DNA of 10,488 nt from Paludibacteraceae bacterium (GCA_017646225.1 JAGCMZ010000065.1:1-10488); one strand, 5' to 3'. Shown: positions 1 through 7,384, counted from the first letter of the stretch. Numbers and translations are program-made. Notes: generated from the sequence alone by a model not told the origin.

Positions 1-998
1 CCAAAGAATGAGCTACATTTTGGGAATACATAGAATGCACCTTTGGGTTCGTTTACTTGCAAACCTGGAATGTCTTTTAGCATGTCCAACACCAAATTAC
101 GACGACGTTCAAAAGCTGTGCGCATGTCGGCAATGCATTGTTGACTACCGGTATAAGCGGTTTCTGCTGCTTTTTGAGCTACCGAGCAAGGCCCCGATGT
201 ATATTGACCTTGCAATTTGTTGCAAGCTTTAGCAATCCAAAGAGGAGCGGCAATCCAACCAATACGCCAACCAGTCATAGCATAAGCTTTCGATACACCG
301 TTTACAATAACAACACGGTCTTTGATTTCGCTAAATTGAGCGATGCTTTCGTGCTTGCCTACGTAGTTGATGTGCTCGTAAATTTCGTCGGCAATAACGT
401 ATACATTAGGATATTTAGCCAATACTTCTGCCAAACCTTGTAATTCTTCTTTTGAGTACACGCTACCAGTAGGGTTAGAGGGCGAACACAAAATAAGAAC
501 TTTGGTTTTAGGAGTAATGGCTGCTTCTAATTGAGCAGGAGTGATTTTGAAATCTTGTTCAATGCCAGCTTCGATAATTACATTGGTACCTTCTGCCAAT
601 TTTACCATTTCTACATAGCTAACCCAATAAGGAGCAGGAATGATAACTTCGTCGCCTTTGTCTACCAAGCACAAAATAGCGTTGCAAACCGATTGTTTAG
701 CACCACCCGAGCAAACAATTTGAGTAGGTTCGTAATCTAAGCCATTTTCGTTTTTCAATTTAGCTACGATAGCATTGCGTAGCGCAGGGTAACCAGGAAC
801 TGGAGAGTAAAAAGAAAAATTGTTATCTACCGCATCCTTAGCAGCCTGTTTTATGTGGTCTGGTGTAAAGAAGTCGGGTTCTCCAACACTCAAGTTAATA
901 ACATCTATGCCTTGTGCTTTTAGTTCTGCACTTTTTTGCGACATAGCTAAGGTTTCCGATTCGGAAAGTGCGTTAAGTCTTTGTGATAGTTGATTCAT
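1..998 (-). CDS. aspB: Class I pyridoxal-phosphate aminotransferase, aspartate aminotransferase type (C-terminus off the window)
   Basis: Predicted cytoplasmic PLP enzyme exchanging amino groups between aspartate and 2-oxoglutarate. The frame starts at ATG 998-996 (MNQLSQRLNALSES) and stays open for 332 codons to the window edge. Family members are about 395-400 residues, so roughly the last 65 are missing. Visible family landmarks are NLSVGEPDF near residue 37, SPSNPTG in the middle, ADEIYEH, and SKAYAMTGWRIGW, where Lys237 is the expected Schiff-base lysine. The sequence fits the prokaryotic subgroup 1b (AspB/AspC of Bacillus and Thermus) better than the E. coli AspC subgroup. Specificity is inferred: other members of this subgroup accept prephenate or alanine. 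It is divergent from the DUF2147 gene and has its own promoter-like sequence upstream. No Shine-Dalgarno is visible before the start, only an AT-rich leader. Confidence 0.9.
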   Translation of the reverse strand, partial: MNQLSQRLNALSESETLAMSQKSAELKAQGIDVINLSVGEPDFFTPDHIKQAAKDAVDNNFSFYSPVPGYPALRNAIVAKLKNENGLDYEPTQIVCSGGAKQSVCNAILCLVDKGDEVIIPAPYWVSYVEMVKLAEGTNVIIEAGIEQDFKITPAQLEAAITPKTKVLILCSPSNPTGSVYSKEELQGLAEVLAKYPNVYVIADEIYEHINYVGKHESIAQFSEIKDRVVIVNGVSKAYAMTGWRIGWIAAPLWIAKACNKLQGQYTSGPCSVAQKAAETAYTGSQQCIADMRTAFERRRNLVLDMLKDIPGLQVNEPKGAFYVFPKCSSFF

Positions 999-1027
999 TT
1001 TTTCTTCTTGTATCGTTAAAAAGGGTA

Positions 1028-1060
1028 CAAAGTTTATAGATTCTTAAAAAATCTTGCAAA
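1028..1060 (-). promoter_or_regulatory. Probable Bacteroidota promoter of the aminotransferase gene
   Basis: On the minus strand a TTTG (1060-1057) is followed after 21 bases by AAACTTTG (1035-1028), one base off the TAnnTTTG -7 consensus. This would give a leader of about 24 bases before ATG 998. A perfect TACATTTG also lies at 1064-1057, overlapping the putative -33 element, and could itself be the -7 of a longer transcript. Confidence 0.4.
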
Positions 1061-1085
1061 TGTAATCATTTTTTCGGGTTTTTTA

Positions 1086-1093
1086 TACCTTTG
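1086..1093 (+). promoter_or_regulatory. Bacteroidota -7 element upstream of the DUF2147 gene
   Basis: TACCTTTG matches TAnnTTTG exactly and is followed by CACC. It sits 22 bases before the DUF2147 start, implying a leader of about 15 bases. The -33 region, about 20 bases upstream, is T-rich but has no clear TTTG. Confidence 0.5.
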
Positions 1094-1115
1094 CACCGAT
1101 ATTTAATAAAACGCT

Positions 1116-1541
1116 ATGAGAAAATTTATTCTTCTTCTGATGTTGGCCGGTTTGAGTACGGCTATTTGGGCTAAACCAGACGATATCTGTGGCGTGTGGT
1201 TAGACGATAATAAGGATGGTAAAACAGAGTTTTACAAAGTAGCTCCTAACAAGTACGAAGCCAAGTTGATTTGGTTGGCAAAATCGGCAGATAAAGATGG
1301 TAAACCATTACTCGATACAAAGAATCCAGAAAAATCGCAACGCAACAGACCACTTATTGGTCAGGTAGTGATGAAAATGGACTGGGATGAGAAAGAACAA
1401 TGCTACATTTTGCATTATGCCTACGACCCTAAATGGGGTATGACAGGAACCGGTAAGATGTGGGTGAAAGGCAATTTGATGACCATTAAAGCCGGTAAGT
1501 GGGGTATTCGAGTTACTCGAACGATGGATAGAGTAAAATAA
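1116..1541 (+). CDS. Exported DUF2147 family protein
   Basis: Small secreted protein of 141 residues. The N-terminus has a classic signal peptide: MRK, then a leucine-rich hydrophobic stretch, with probable signal peptidase I cleavage after Ala19 (AIWA|KP). The mature part fits DUF2147: a GVW motif at residues 26-28 followed by an acidic D-x-x-x-D-G-K segment, a K-x-x-W-L core near 50-54, KNP at 69-71, RNRPLIG at 76-82, and a C-terminal GTGKMW strand. The length is typical. The molecular role of this periplasmic or extracellular family is not established; its proposed lipocalin-like beta-barrel shape is only suggestive. The gene is monocistronic, with its own -7 element and a strong palindromic terminator directly after the stop. 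It is not obviously linked in function to its neighbours. Confidence 0.88.
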   Translation: MRKFILLLMLAGLSTAIWAKPDDICGVWLDDNKDGKTEFYKVAPNKYEAKLIWLAKSADKDGKPLLDTKNPEKSQRNRPLIGQVVMKMDWDEKEQCYILHYAYDPKWGMTGTGKMWVKGNLMTIKAGKWGIRVTRTMDRVK

Positions 1542-1570
1542 AATAAGGGGACTAGCTAGTCCCCTTATTT
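1541..1570. terminator. Bidirectional intrinsic terminator between DUF2147 and hisB
   Basis: A perfect 30-base palindrome, with arms AAATAAGGGGACTAG and its exact complement. It is GC-rich near the centre and flanked by A-rich and T-rich ends on both sides, so either transcript gives a hairpin followed by U-rich sequence. It overlaps the last base of the DUF2147 stop and lies 22 bases past the hisB stop, serving two convergent genes. Confidence 0.9.
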
Positions 1571-1592
1571 ATTTCCTTTTGATCGATAGAAT

Positions 1593-2690
1593 TTATAATG
1601 CACCTTTGGTTGATGGCAGTTCGTAGCGATAAATATCGCGCTTAACGGCCATTTTTAGTGCCCTGGCAAGGGCTTTAAAGATGCCTTCTATTTTGTGGTG
1701 TTCGTTTTCGCCTTCTGCCTTGATGTTGAGGTTCATCTTAGCAGTGTCGCTAAACGATTTAAAGAAATGCATGAACATTTCGGTAGGCATATCGCCCACC
1801 ATTTCGCGCTTAAATTGCGCATCCCAAACCAACCAGGGGCGGCCACCAAAATCGAGTGCTACACTGCATAGGCACTCGTCCATGGGTAGACAATAGCCGT
1901 AGCGTTCAATGCCGCGTTTGTTGCCCAATGCTTGGTAGAATGCTTCGCCCAAAGCCAAACCGGTATCTTCTATGGTGTGGTGCTCGTCTACGTTCAAATC
2001 GCCCTTTACCAAAATGGTTAAATCAAAACCACCGTGTTTGCCAATTTGCTCCAACATGTGGTCAAAGAAACCAACGCCCGTTTCGATGCGGGTGTTGCCA
2101 CGTCCATCCAGGTTTAAATCAATTTGAATGTCTGTTTCGTTGGTTTTGCGGGTTACTTGCGCACGGCGTTCGCCAGCAAATAAATATTCGGCAATGCTGT
2201 CCCAATTTTGTGCTTCAAAAGTAGCATCCGATTCGCCTAACTTATCGGTAATAAGGATTGATTTTGATCCTAAGTTTTTGGCCAATTGTACGTCGGTAAG
2301 TCGGTCGCCAATGACGTAACTGTTTGCCAAATCGTAGCTACCGTCCATATAGGCGGTTAGCATGCCTGTGCCCGGTTTACGTGTGGGAAGTCCTTCGCTG
2401 GCAAACGATTTGTCAATGTGAATGGCATCGAACGTGATGCCTTCGCCAGCCATAATTTCTAACATTTTGTTTTGTACGCTATCGAACACTTCTTGTGGGT
2501 AACCTGGTGTGCCTAAACCGTCTTGGTTGGTAACCATTACCAACTCAAAATCAAGGTTTTTAGCAATAAAATACAGGTTGCGAATTACCCCTGGCAAGAA
2601 AGTCATTTCGTCCAAACTGTTTACTTGCTCGGTAATGGGTGGCTCAATAATAAGGGTGCCGTCGCGGTCTATAAACAAGGCTTTTTTCAT
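1593..2690 (-). CDS. hisB: Bifunctional histidinol-phosphatase / imidazoleglycerol-phosphate dehydratase
   Basis: Catalyses two cytoplasmic steps of histidine synthesis: dehydration of imidazoleglycerol phosphate and dephosphorylation of histidinol phosphate. Of 365 residues, about 1-175 form a HAD phosphatase: DRDGT with Asp8 and Asp10, TNQDG at 54-58, Lys105 in RKPGTGM, GDRLTD at 128-133. Residues about 176-365 form the dehydratase, with FDHML at 209-213 and the two metal-binding motifs DEHHTIEDT (235-243) and EHHKIE (330-335). The start is ATG 2690-2688: it overlaps the hisC stop as ATGA and gives the [11 protein letters not shown] start expected of the family. A longer frame from 2768 would overlap hisC by 82 bases and adds a non-homologous arginine-rich leader. 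The Cys/His zinc loop of the E. coli phosphatase domain is absent (see findings). It is translationally coupled to hisC. Confidence 0.96.
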   Translation of the reverse strand: MKKALFIDRDGTLIIEPPITEQVNSLDEMTFLPGVIRNLYFIAKNLDFELVMVTNQDGLGTPGYPQEVFDSVQNKMLEIMAGEGITFDAIHIDKSFASEGLPTRKPGTGMLTAYMDGSYDLANSYVIGDRLTDVQLAKNLGSKSILITDKLGESDATFEAQNWDSIAEYLFAGERRAQVTRKTNETDIQIDLNLDGRGNTRIETGVGFFDHMLEQIGKHGGFDLTILVKGDLNVDEHHTIEDTGLALGEAFYQALGNKRGIERYGYCLPMDECLCSVALDFGGRPWLVWDAQFKREMVGDMPTEMFMHFFKSFSDTAKMNLNIKAEGENEHHKIEGIFKALARALKMAVKRDIYRYELPSTKGAL

Positions 2691-3721
2691 ACCATTTGTT
2701 GTAAGGCGGTGAGTAATTGTTTGTTTTCGGATGGGGTGCCTACGGTAATGCGCAAACAACCTTCGCATAGGGTAACGCTGTTGCGGTTGCGCACAATAAT
2801 ACCCTTATCAACCAATTGTTTGTATGCGCCGTTGGCATCGTCTACTTTTACCAAAACAAAGTTGGCGTCGGTAGGATAAATTTGTTTTACCAAAGGCAAA
2901 GCCTCTAAGGCGGCCATCATTTTTTTGCGCTCCATTAGCAAGGCTTTTACCCATTCGTTCTTTTGGTCTACGTTTTCAACTTGCTTGTAAACCGCCTCTT
3001 GGGTTAATAAGTTTAGGTTGTAAGGGTATTTTACCTTGTTAATGAAGGCAATGATATCTTCCGATGCAAAGGCCATGCCACAGCGCAAAGCAGCCATGCC
3101 CCATGCTTTAGAGAAGGTTTGCAATACAATAATATTAGGATACTGATCTAGCGATGCTAACCACGATGGCTCGTTCGAAAAATCGATATAAGCTTCGTCG
3201 ATAACAACAATGCCCTCAAAGCAGGTTACGATTTTTTCAATTTCGGTGCGTGCCAACGAGTTACCAGTAGGGTTGTTGGGCGAACACAAAAAGATGACTT
3301 TGGTGTTTTTGTCGCATGCTTTTAACACTTTGGCAGCATCGAGCGTAAAATCGGCATTTAGGTTAACTTGCTTGTATTCAACGTTGTTGATGTCGGCACA
3401 AACGCCGTACATGCCGTAGGTTGGGTTAATGGCGACAACGTTGTCTTTGCTAGGTTCGCAAAAAATGCGAAAAATAAGGTCGATGGGTTCGTCGCTACCA
3501 ACGCCCAACATAATTTGTGTGGGGCGTACGCCTTTTAGTGCTGCAATTTTTTCTTTCAATTGCAGCTGCAAAGGGTCTGGATAGCGGTTAAAGGGTTGGT
3601 TGTAAGGGTTTTCGTTGGCATCCAAGAAAACCGATGCCTCGCCTGTAAACTCGTTGCGTGCGCAAGAGTAGGGGGCTAAACTCCAAATATTGGGACGTAT
3701 AAGTTCTTGTAATGTTTTCAT
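2687..3721 (-). CDS. hisC: Histidinol-phosphate aminotransferase
   Basis: PLP-dependent enzyme converting imidazole-acetol phosphate and glutamate to histidinol phosphate and 2-oxoglutarate, the step between the two HisB activities. It has 344 residues, normal for the family. Landmarks are LDANENPYN near 33-41 (phosphate and substrate binding arm), RYPDP at 46-50, GVGSDEPID at 73-81, SPNNPTGN at 147-154, DEAYIDF at 175-181 and [14 protein letters not shown] with Lys205 as the PLP lysine. The start ATG 3721-3719 lies 4 bases after the lipoprotein stop, and the end overlaps hisB by 4 bases, so the three genes form one transcription unit. hisG and hisD, which I recall preceding hisC in many Bacteroidales, are not in this window. 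Confidence 0.96.
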   Translation of the reverse strand: MKTLQELIRPNIWSLAPYSCARNEFTGEASVFLDANENPYNQPFNRYPDPLQLQLKEKIAALKGVRPTQIMLGVGSDEPIDLIFRIFCEPSKDNVVAINPTYGMYGVCADINNVEYKQVNLNADFTLDAAKVLKACDKNTKVIFLCSPNNPTGNSLARTEIEKIVTCFEGIVVIDEAYIDFSNEPSWLASLDQYPNIIVLQTFSKAWGMAALRCGMAFASEDIIAFINKVKYPYNLNLLTQEAVYKQVENVDQKNEWVKALLMERKKMMAALEALPLVKQIYPTDANFVLVKVDDANGAYKQLVDKGIIVRNRNSVTLCEGCLRITVGTPSENKQLLTALQQMV

Positions 3722-3725
3722 GTTT

Positions 3726-4259
3726 TTAGTTTGTTGCTTGTTTGGTAACGGTAGAGTCTTTTACCAATACCCAAAATTCTTTTGTGTAAGGATTGTAAGG
3801 TTCTTCTGCCTTAGAGGTGTTTTTTAAACGCATTTTTACCGTTAATGGTTCGTTCTGATTGGTGCGTGCCTTAATGGGTGTTAGCATCCAATAGGTGCCA
3901 ATAACGTAAGTTTTAGGTTTGAATTGGTAAAAACCTTTGTCGCGTTGGCTATATTCGGTACAAAGTTCTTCGCCGTATTGGGTTACGGTAACCAACGAAT
4001 CTTTTAGGTATTCGCGATCAACGTCTATTTGTAAGTTGGTAAGTTCGTTGCCTAGGCCGTTTAATTCTACCTCTATAAACAAGGTATCGCCCTTATAAAG
4101 AGGAGTTTCTGTGCTAGCAATTAGCGTGGTATCGATGTACATTCGATGAAAAACGATGCGTGGGCTATTAGGATTTTTTTCGCATGATGTATAAACTATT
4201 CCCATCATGGCTAAAGCGATGAATCCTATCCATTTGGCTATCTTTAGTGTCTTGTTCAT
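3726..4259 (-). CDS. Small lipoprotein of unknown function, first gene of the hisC-hisB operon
   Basis: Predicted lipoprotein of 177 residues. A lysine-rich start and a hydrophobic segment (about 10-23) lead to the lipobox YTSC with Cys26 as lipidation site. The following residues, EKNPNSP, are not the acidic SLAM-type surface signal, so inner-leaflet outer-membrane anchoring is the simplest guess. The mature part is rich in beta-forming residues and has two stretches resembling an immunoglobulin-like sandwich ([25 protein letters not shown] and [10 protein letters not shown]). I do not recognise the family with confidence; the Bacteroidales DUF5035-type lipoproteins are a candidate to test. 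The gene has a strong promoter and ends 4 bases before hisC, so it must share the hisC-hisB transcript although no link to histidine synthesis is evident. Confidence 0.8.
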   Translation of the reverse strand: MNKTLKIAKWIGFIALAMMGIVYTSCEKNPNSPRIVFHRMYIDTTLIASTETPLYKGDTLFIEVELNGLGNELTNLQIDVDREYLKDSLVTVTQYGEELCTEYSQRDKGFYQFKPKTYVIGTYWMLTPIKARTNQNEPLTVKMRLKNTSKAEEPYNPYTKEFWVLVKDSTVTKQATN

Positions 4260-4290
4260 GGTAGATAAATAAGGAGTCTAATAACCTACG

Positions 4291-4322
4291 CAAATGTAGT
4301 GTAAATTGATGATATACACAAA
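4291..4322 (-). promoter_or_regulatory. Promoter of the lipoprotein-hisC-hisB operon
   Basis: On the minus strand TTTG (4322-4319), a 20-base spacer, then TACATTTG (4298-4291). This is a complete match to the Bacteroidota -33/-7 pattern. The leader would be about 25 bases. It interleaves with the opposite-facing promoter of the HAD gene. Confidence 0.75.
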
Positions 4323-4336
4323 AAATACTATCTTTG
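4305..4336 (+). promoter_or_regulatory. Promoter of the HAD phosphatase gene
   Basis: ATTG (4305-4308), a 20-base spacer, then TATCTTTG (4329-4336), an exact -7 match with the same spacing as the opposing promoter. The expected leader is about 16 bases before ATG 4358. Confidence 0.7.
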
Positions 4337-4357
4337 CACCTTAATTTTGAACGATAA

Positions 4358-5041
4358 ATGCAAACGGATATGAAACCGAACTTACCTTTTTTACCCAAAG
4401 CCGTGTTTTTTGATATGGACGGAGTTATTTTTGATTCGATGCCAAGACACGCCAAAGCATGGAGCGAAGCCATGGCACTAGAAGGCTTGCCCTTTTCGGA
4501 GTACGAAGTCTACTTGCAAGAAGGCAGAACCGGATCGGGTACGGTAACCGATGTATTTTTGGCACACGGCAGAGGAGTGCCATCGCAAGAAGATATGCAA
4601 CGCATTTACGCCAACAAAAGCCGTATTTTTGATTCGATGGGCGATCCAATCCCCATGCGTGGCATGCACGATGTGCTAGAAAAGGTAAAATCGTTAGGAT
4701 TAGAAATTTACATTGTAACAGGCTCTGGCCAAGCTAGTCTGTTGGATACACTAAACCATTATTTTCCCCATACTTTCTACAAAGAAAAAATGGTAACTGC
4801 CTACGACGTTAAAAAGGGCAAACCCGACCCAGAACCCTACTTAATGGCACTTGAAAAAGCAGGTTTGCAGGCGGACGAGGCCATAGTGGTAGAAAATGCC
4901 CCTTTGGGTGTGCGCTCTGCCAAAGGCGCAGGCATTTTTACCATTGCCGTAAATACTGGCATCCTCAAAGATCAAGACCTCTGGGACGCAGGCGCCGATA
5001 TCGTCCTCCCCGATATGGAGGCGCTGTTGGAACTGCTATAA
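4358..5041 (+). CDS. HAD superfamily hydrolase, beta-phosphoglucomutase-like
   Basis: Predicted cytoplasmic phosphatase or phosphomutase of 227 residues. HAD motif I is FFDMDGVIFDS with nucleophile Asp19 and acid/base Asp21. A helical cap follows (about 28-95). Motif II is IVTGSG with Thr121, motif III is KKGKPDPEPY with Lys155, and motif IV is VVENAPLGVRSAKGAG around Glu179-Asn180. In motif IV the usual E-D-S becomes E-N-A, which occurs in part of this subfamily. The cap type and sequence place it with subfamily IA enzymes such as beta-phosphoglucomutase, 2-deoxyglucose-6-phosphatase and phosphoglycolate phosphatase; the substrate cannot be read off. ATG 4358 is preferred because it lies nearest the promoter, but Met5 (4370) would also serve. 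The gene stands alone: promoter upstream, terminator 3 bases after the stop. Confidence 0.88.
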   Translation: MQTDMKPNLPFLPKAVFFDMDGVIFDSMPRHAKAWSEAMALEGLPFSEYEVYLQEGRTGSGTVTDVFLAHGRGVPSQEDMQRIYANKSRIFDSMGDPIPMRGMHDVLEKVKSLGLEIYIVTGSGQASLLDTLNHYFPHTFYKEKMVTAYDVKKGKPDPEPYLMALEKAGLQADEAIVVENAPLGVRSAKGAGIFTIAVNTGILKDQDLWDAGADIVLPDMEALLELL

Positions 5042-5043
5042 TT

Positions 5044-5078
5044 AAATGCGATGTAGGGGTTTCTGCATCGCATTTTTT
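5044..5078 (+). terminator. Intrinsic terminator of the HAD phosphatase gene
   Basis: A 10-base perfect stem, AAATGCGATG paired with CATCGCATTT, around a 12-base loop, followed by a run of T. It begins directly after the stop codon. Confidence 0.88.
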
Positions 5079-5105
5079 GTACATAGCGTAAAAATGGTAT
5101 CTTTG
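5076..5105 (+). promoter_or_regulatory. Promoter of the ORF6N gene
   Basis: TTTG (5076-5079), inside the T-run of the preceding terminator, an 18-base spacer, then TATCTTTG (5098-5105). The -7 matches fully and the spacer is slightly short. The start codon is 89 bases further on, so the leader is about 85 bases, much longer than the others in the window. The leader contains a CGTCAA/TTGACG inverted repeat (5120-5125 and 5146-5151). Confidence 0.6.
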
Positions 5106-5194
5106 TGCTTTGTCTGAAACGTCAACGATTGCTTACTAGCGACAATTGACGAACAACAAGCAACAATTATTATTCATCTTAATTTTTAGTCTTT

Positions 5195-6115
5195 ATGAGC
5201 AAAAAACTTTCTTTAGGCAACGATTCGTTGCAACCTGTTCAACAACCTTTAGAGGCAATCGAAAATCTTATTTTAAACATTAGGGGTAAGCAAGTGATGC
5301 TTGACCGCGATTTGGCGCGTTTGTATGGGGTAGAGACAAAAGTGTTAAATCAAGCGGTAAAACGTAATATTGAGCGTTTTCCTGAACGATTTATGTTTCA
5401 ACTTACTGATGATGAATTCTTTAAACTGGTCACAATTTGTGACCGGTTCTCTACTTTAAAGCATTCAACTTCTTATCCGTTTGCGTTTACAGAACATGGT
5501 GTAACTATGTTGGCAAGCGTTTTAAGGAGTGAGATAGCTGTGCAAATGAGCATAAAAATTGTAGATGCTTTTGTTGCAATGCGTCATACTTTACTAAATA
5601 ACGATCAGCTGTTTAATCGGATAGAAAGCATTGAACATCATCAGCTGATAATGCTGGAGAGGCAAGATAAGACAGAATCGCAAATTGAAACAATCTTTCA
5701 GGCGCTTTCAAAATATGAACTACCTAAAGAAAATGTTTTTTACAATAATCAACTCTTTGAAGCCCATATTCTTATGTCGCAGTTAATTGAATTGGCTCAA
5801 AAACGTATTGTTGTTATTGATAATTATGTGGATGTGTCGGTGCTTACCTTGCTAACCAAGCGTAAACAAGATGTGTCGGCCGAAATTTACACCTACAAAA
5901 TGAGCGAGCAGTTTTCGCTCGATTTAGAAAAACATAATGGGCAATATCCTACAGTTGAGGTGTATGTAAGCAAAAAATCGCACGATCGATTTATGATTAT
6001 CGACGATAAGGTTTACCATATAGGAGCCTCGATAAAAGACCTAGGCAAGAAACTTTGTGCAGTAACATTGTTAAATTCTATTACTCCAGAGGAGATATTA
6101 GGTAAGGTAAAGTAA
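5195..6115 (+). CDS. ORF6N domain protein with a phospholipase-D-like C-terminal domain
   Basis: A 306-residue protein. Residues about 20-110 fit the ORF6N domain, a presumed DNA-binding module of phage antirepressor and regulator proteins: GKQVMLDRDLARLYGV at 31-46, LNQAVKRNIERFP at 51-63, then AFTEHGVTMLASVL at 97-110. Residues about 135-172 look coiled-coil. The C-terminal part (about 184-292) resembles half of a phospholipase-D fold: RIVVIDNYVD at 204-213, then HDRFMIID at 263-270 followed by GAS at 277-279. This is the HxKxxxxD-x6-GS pattern with Arg265 in place of lysine. The ORF6N plus PLD-like layout recurs in Bacteroidota as I recall, with unknown function. The gene is monocistronic and converges on the permease gene only 9 bases away. 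A role in DNA binding or phage-related regulation is inferred. Confidence 0.88.
   Translation: MSKKLSLGNDSLQPVQQPLEAIENLILNIRGKQVMLDRDLARLYGVETKVLNQAVKRNIERFPERFMFQLTDDEFFKLVTICDRFSTLKHSTSYPFAFTEHGVTMLASVLRSEIAVQMSIKIVDAFVAMRHTLLNNDQLFNRIESIEHHQLIMLERQDKTESQIETIFQALSKYELPKENVFYNNQLFEAHILMSQLIELAQKRIVVIDNYVDVSVLTLLTKRKQDVSAEIYTYKMSEQFSLDLEKHNGQYPTVEVYVSKKSHDRFMIIDDKVYHIGASIKDLGKKLCAVTLLNSITPEEILGKVK
5424..5448. repeat. Near-perfect inverted repeat inside the ORF6N gene
   Basis: Arms GGTCACAA (5428-5435) and TTGTGACC (5437-5444) are exact complements around one T. Three further pairs outside (AAC/GTT) extend it to 25 bases, interrupted by one T/G pair. It encodes the KLVTICDRF segment. It could be an operator or hairpin, or be incidental. 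Confidence 0.7.
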
Positions 6116-6124
6116 GGAATAAAC

Positions 6125-7351
6125 TTACTCTATCTTTAATTTAGGAATAAGTAGCATGCCGGGGATGGTGCAGAGGCATACCCAAATAAAGAATTGACCG
6201 TAGCCTAACCACTCTTGAATATAACCCGCAATCATGCCTGGGAGCATCATGCCCAAGGCCATAAAGCCAGTGCAAAGGGCGTAGTGTGCTGTTTGGTAAG
6301 GGCCTTTGCTTACTTGAATTAGGTACAGCATAAAGGCGGTAAATCCAAAGCCGTAGCCCAACTGCTCAATGGCGATGCAAGCGGTAACTACCCAAGTATT
6401 TTCGGGTAAGGCATACGCCAAATATACGTACGCAAGGTTAGGAATGTTCATGGCCAATACCATGGGCCAAATCCATTTTTTTAGGCCGTCTTTAGCGGCT
6501 AAAATGCCGCCCAAAATGCCGCCCAAAAGCAGGGCAATAACGCCTATGGTACCATAAATAAGCCCTACGGTTTCGGTCGTAATGCCAAGACCCATATTTT
6601 CGCGCGCTTCTAGCAGAAATGGCGATGCTATTTTGGTAAGTTGTGCTTCGCCCAAGCGGTAAAGCAGAATAAATGCCAAGGCGGTCCAGATGCCTTTTTT
6701 GCTAAAGAACGAAACAAACAATTCTTTAATGCTTCGTTGATTATTGATGGTATCGCTTTGTGGGCGAGGCAAAATAAAGAAGTGGTAAATGCCCATGGTA
6801 GCCATGATAACGGCGCACAAACCAAATACCCACGACCATGCCACAGCAGGATTTTCCATTCGATTCATGAGATAACCTGCTATCATTACCAATACGCCTT
6901 GACCAAAAATATTGGATAATCGGTAAAAAATATTGCGAATGCCTACAAACAACGATTGGTCTTTTTCGTTGAGTCCAAGCATGTAGAAACCGTCGGCAGC
7001 TATATCGTGCGTAGCCGAACTAAAGGCCATGAGGTAGAAAAACGCCAACGATGCTTGGAAAAAGTACGTGGTAGGCAAGGTAAAAGCTATGCCCGCTAGC
7101 CCTACCGAGAGCAATAGTTGCATGCTGTATATCCACCCCCGTTTGGTGCGTATCTAATCGACCATAGGGCTCCTAAAGGGTTTGATGACCCAAGGTAGGT
7201 ACAGCCAGCTGGTGTAAAAGGCAATTTCTGCGTTGCCAATGCCTAGGTTTTTATAGAGAATAACCGATACGGTCATTACCAAAACGTAGGGAAAACCTTC
7301 TGCTAAATAGAGGGTGGGAATCCAAGCCCATGGGTTTCTATAGTTTTTCAT
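6125..7351 (-). pseudogene. AmpG-like MFS muropeptide permease interrupted by an in-frame TAG
   Basis: Intact relatives are inner-membrane permeases importing muropeptides (GlcNAc-anhydroMurNAc peptides) for cell-wall recycling. The frame from ATG 7351 reads NPWAWIPTLYLAEGFPYVLV and continues to KPFRSPMVD, then TAG at 7156-7154 (codon 66). Without any frame change it goes on as IRTKRGWIYSMQLLL to the natural stop at 6125. The whole spans 408 codons, the normal size, with about 12 membrane segments. The join matches E. coli AmpG (LWSPLMDRY...RRGWLLATQILL), and FSSATHDIAADGFYM parallels FCSASQDIVFDAW. Arg60 stands where the family has Trp. Restart at Met76 (7123) would lose the first two helices. 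A TTG-to-TAG point mutation is the simplest cause; sequencing error or suppression remain possible. It lies downstream of the SpoIID gene across 150 bases of repeats. Confidence 0.85.
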
Positions 7352-7352
7352 G

Positions 7353-7384
7353 ATGATTCGTTGATGCGTTTAGGTGTTTAGTCG
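7353..7384 (-). repeat. Four-unit octamer array directly upstream of the permease start
   Basis: On the minus strand: CGACTAAA, CACCTAAA, CGCATCAA, CGAATCAT, four contiguous degenerate octamers of CGAnTnAn type, ending 2 bases before the permease ATG. Together with the neighbouring 68-base element, this fills the 150-base gap between SpoIID and the permease (7352-7501). Two more octamer-like units lie at 7467-7482. I see no convincing separate promoter in that gap. Confidence 0.6.

Noticed and set aside
1856..2224. Plus-strand open frames opposite hisB, hisC, the permease and SpoIID
   Set aside because: They lie antisense to genes with clear homology, lack promoters and show no recognisable protein features.
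2691..2768. Longer HisB start at 2768
   Set aside because: It adds an arginine-rich leader lying within hisC in another frame; the ATGA overlap and the family start [11 protein letters not shown] support 2690.
6111..6129. Hairpin AGTAAG/CTTACT between ORF6N and the permease as a shared terminator
   Set aside because: Only six AT-rich pairs overlapping both stop codons, with no clean T-run; could be chance in a 9-base gap.
6125..7123. Permease fragment from Met76 as a separate functional gene
   Set aside because: It would lack the first two membrane helices of a 12-helix carrier and has no promoter or leader of its own; the upstream 65 codons clearly belong to the same protein.
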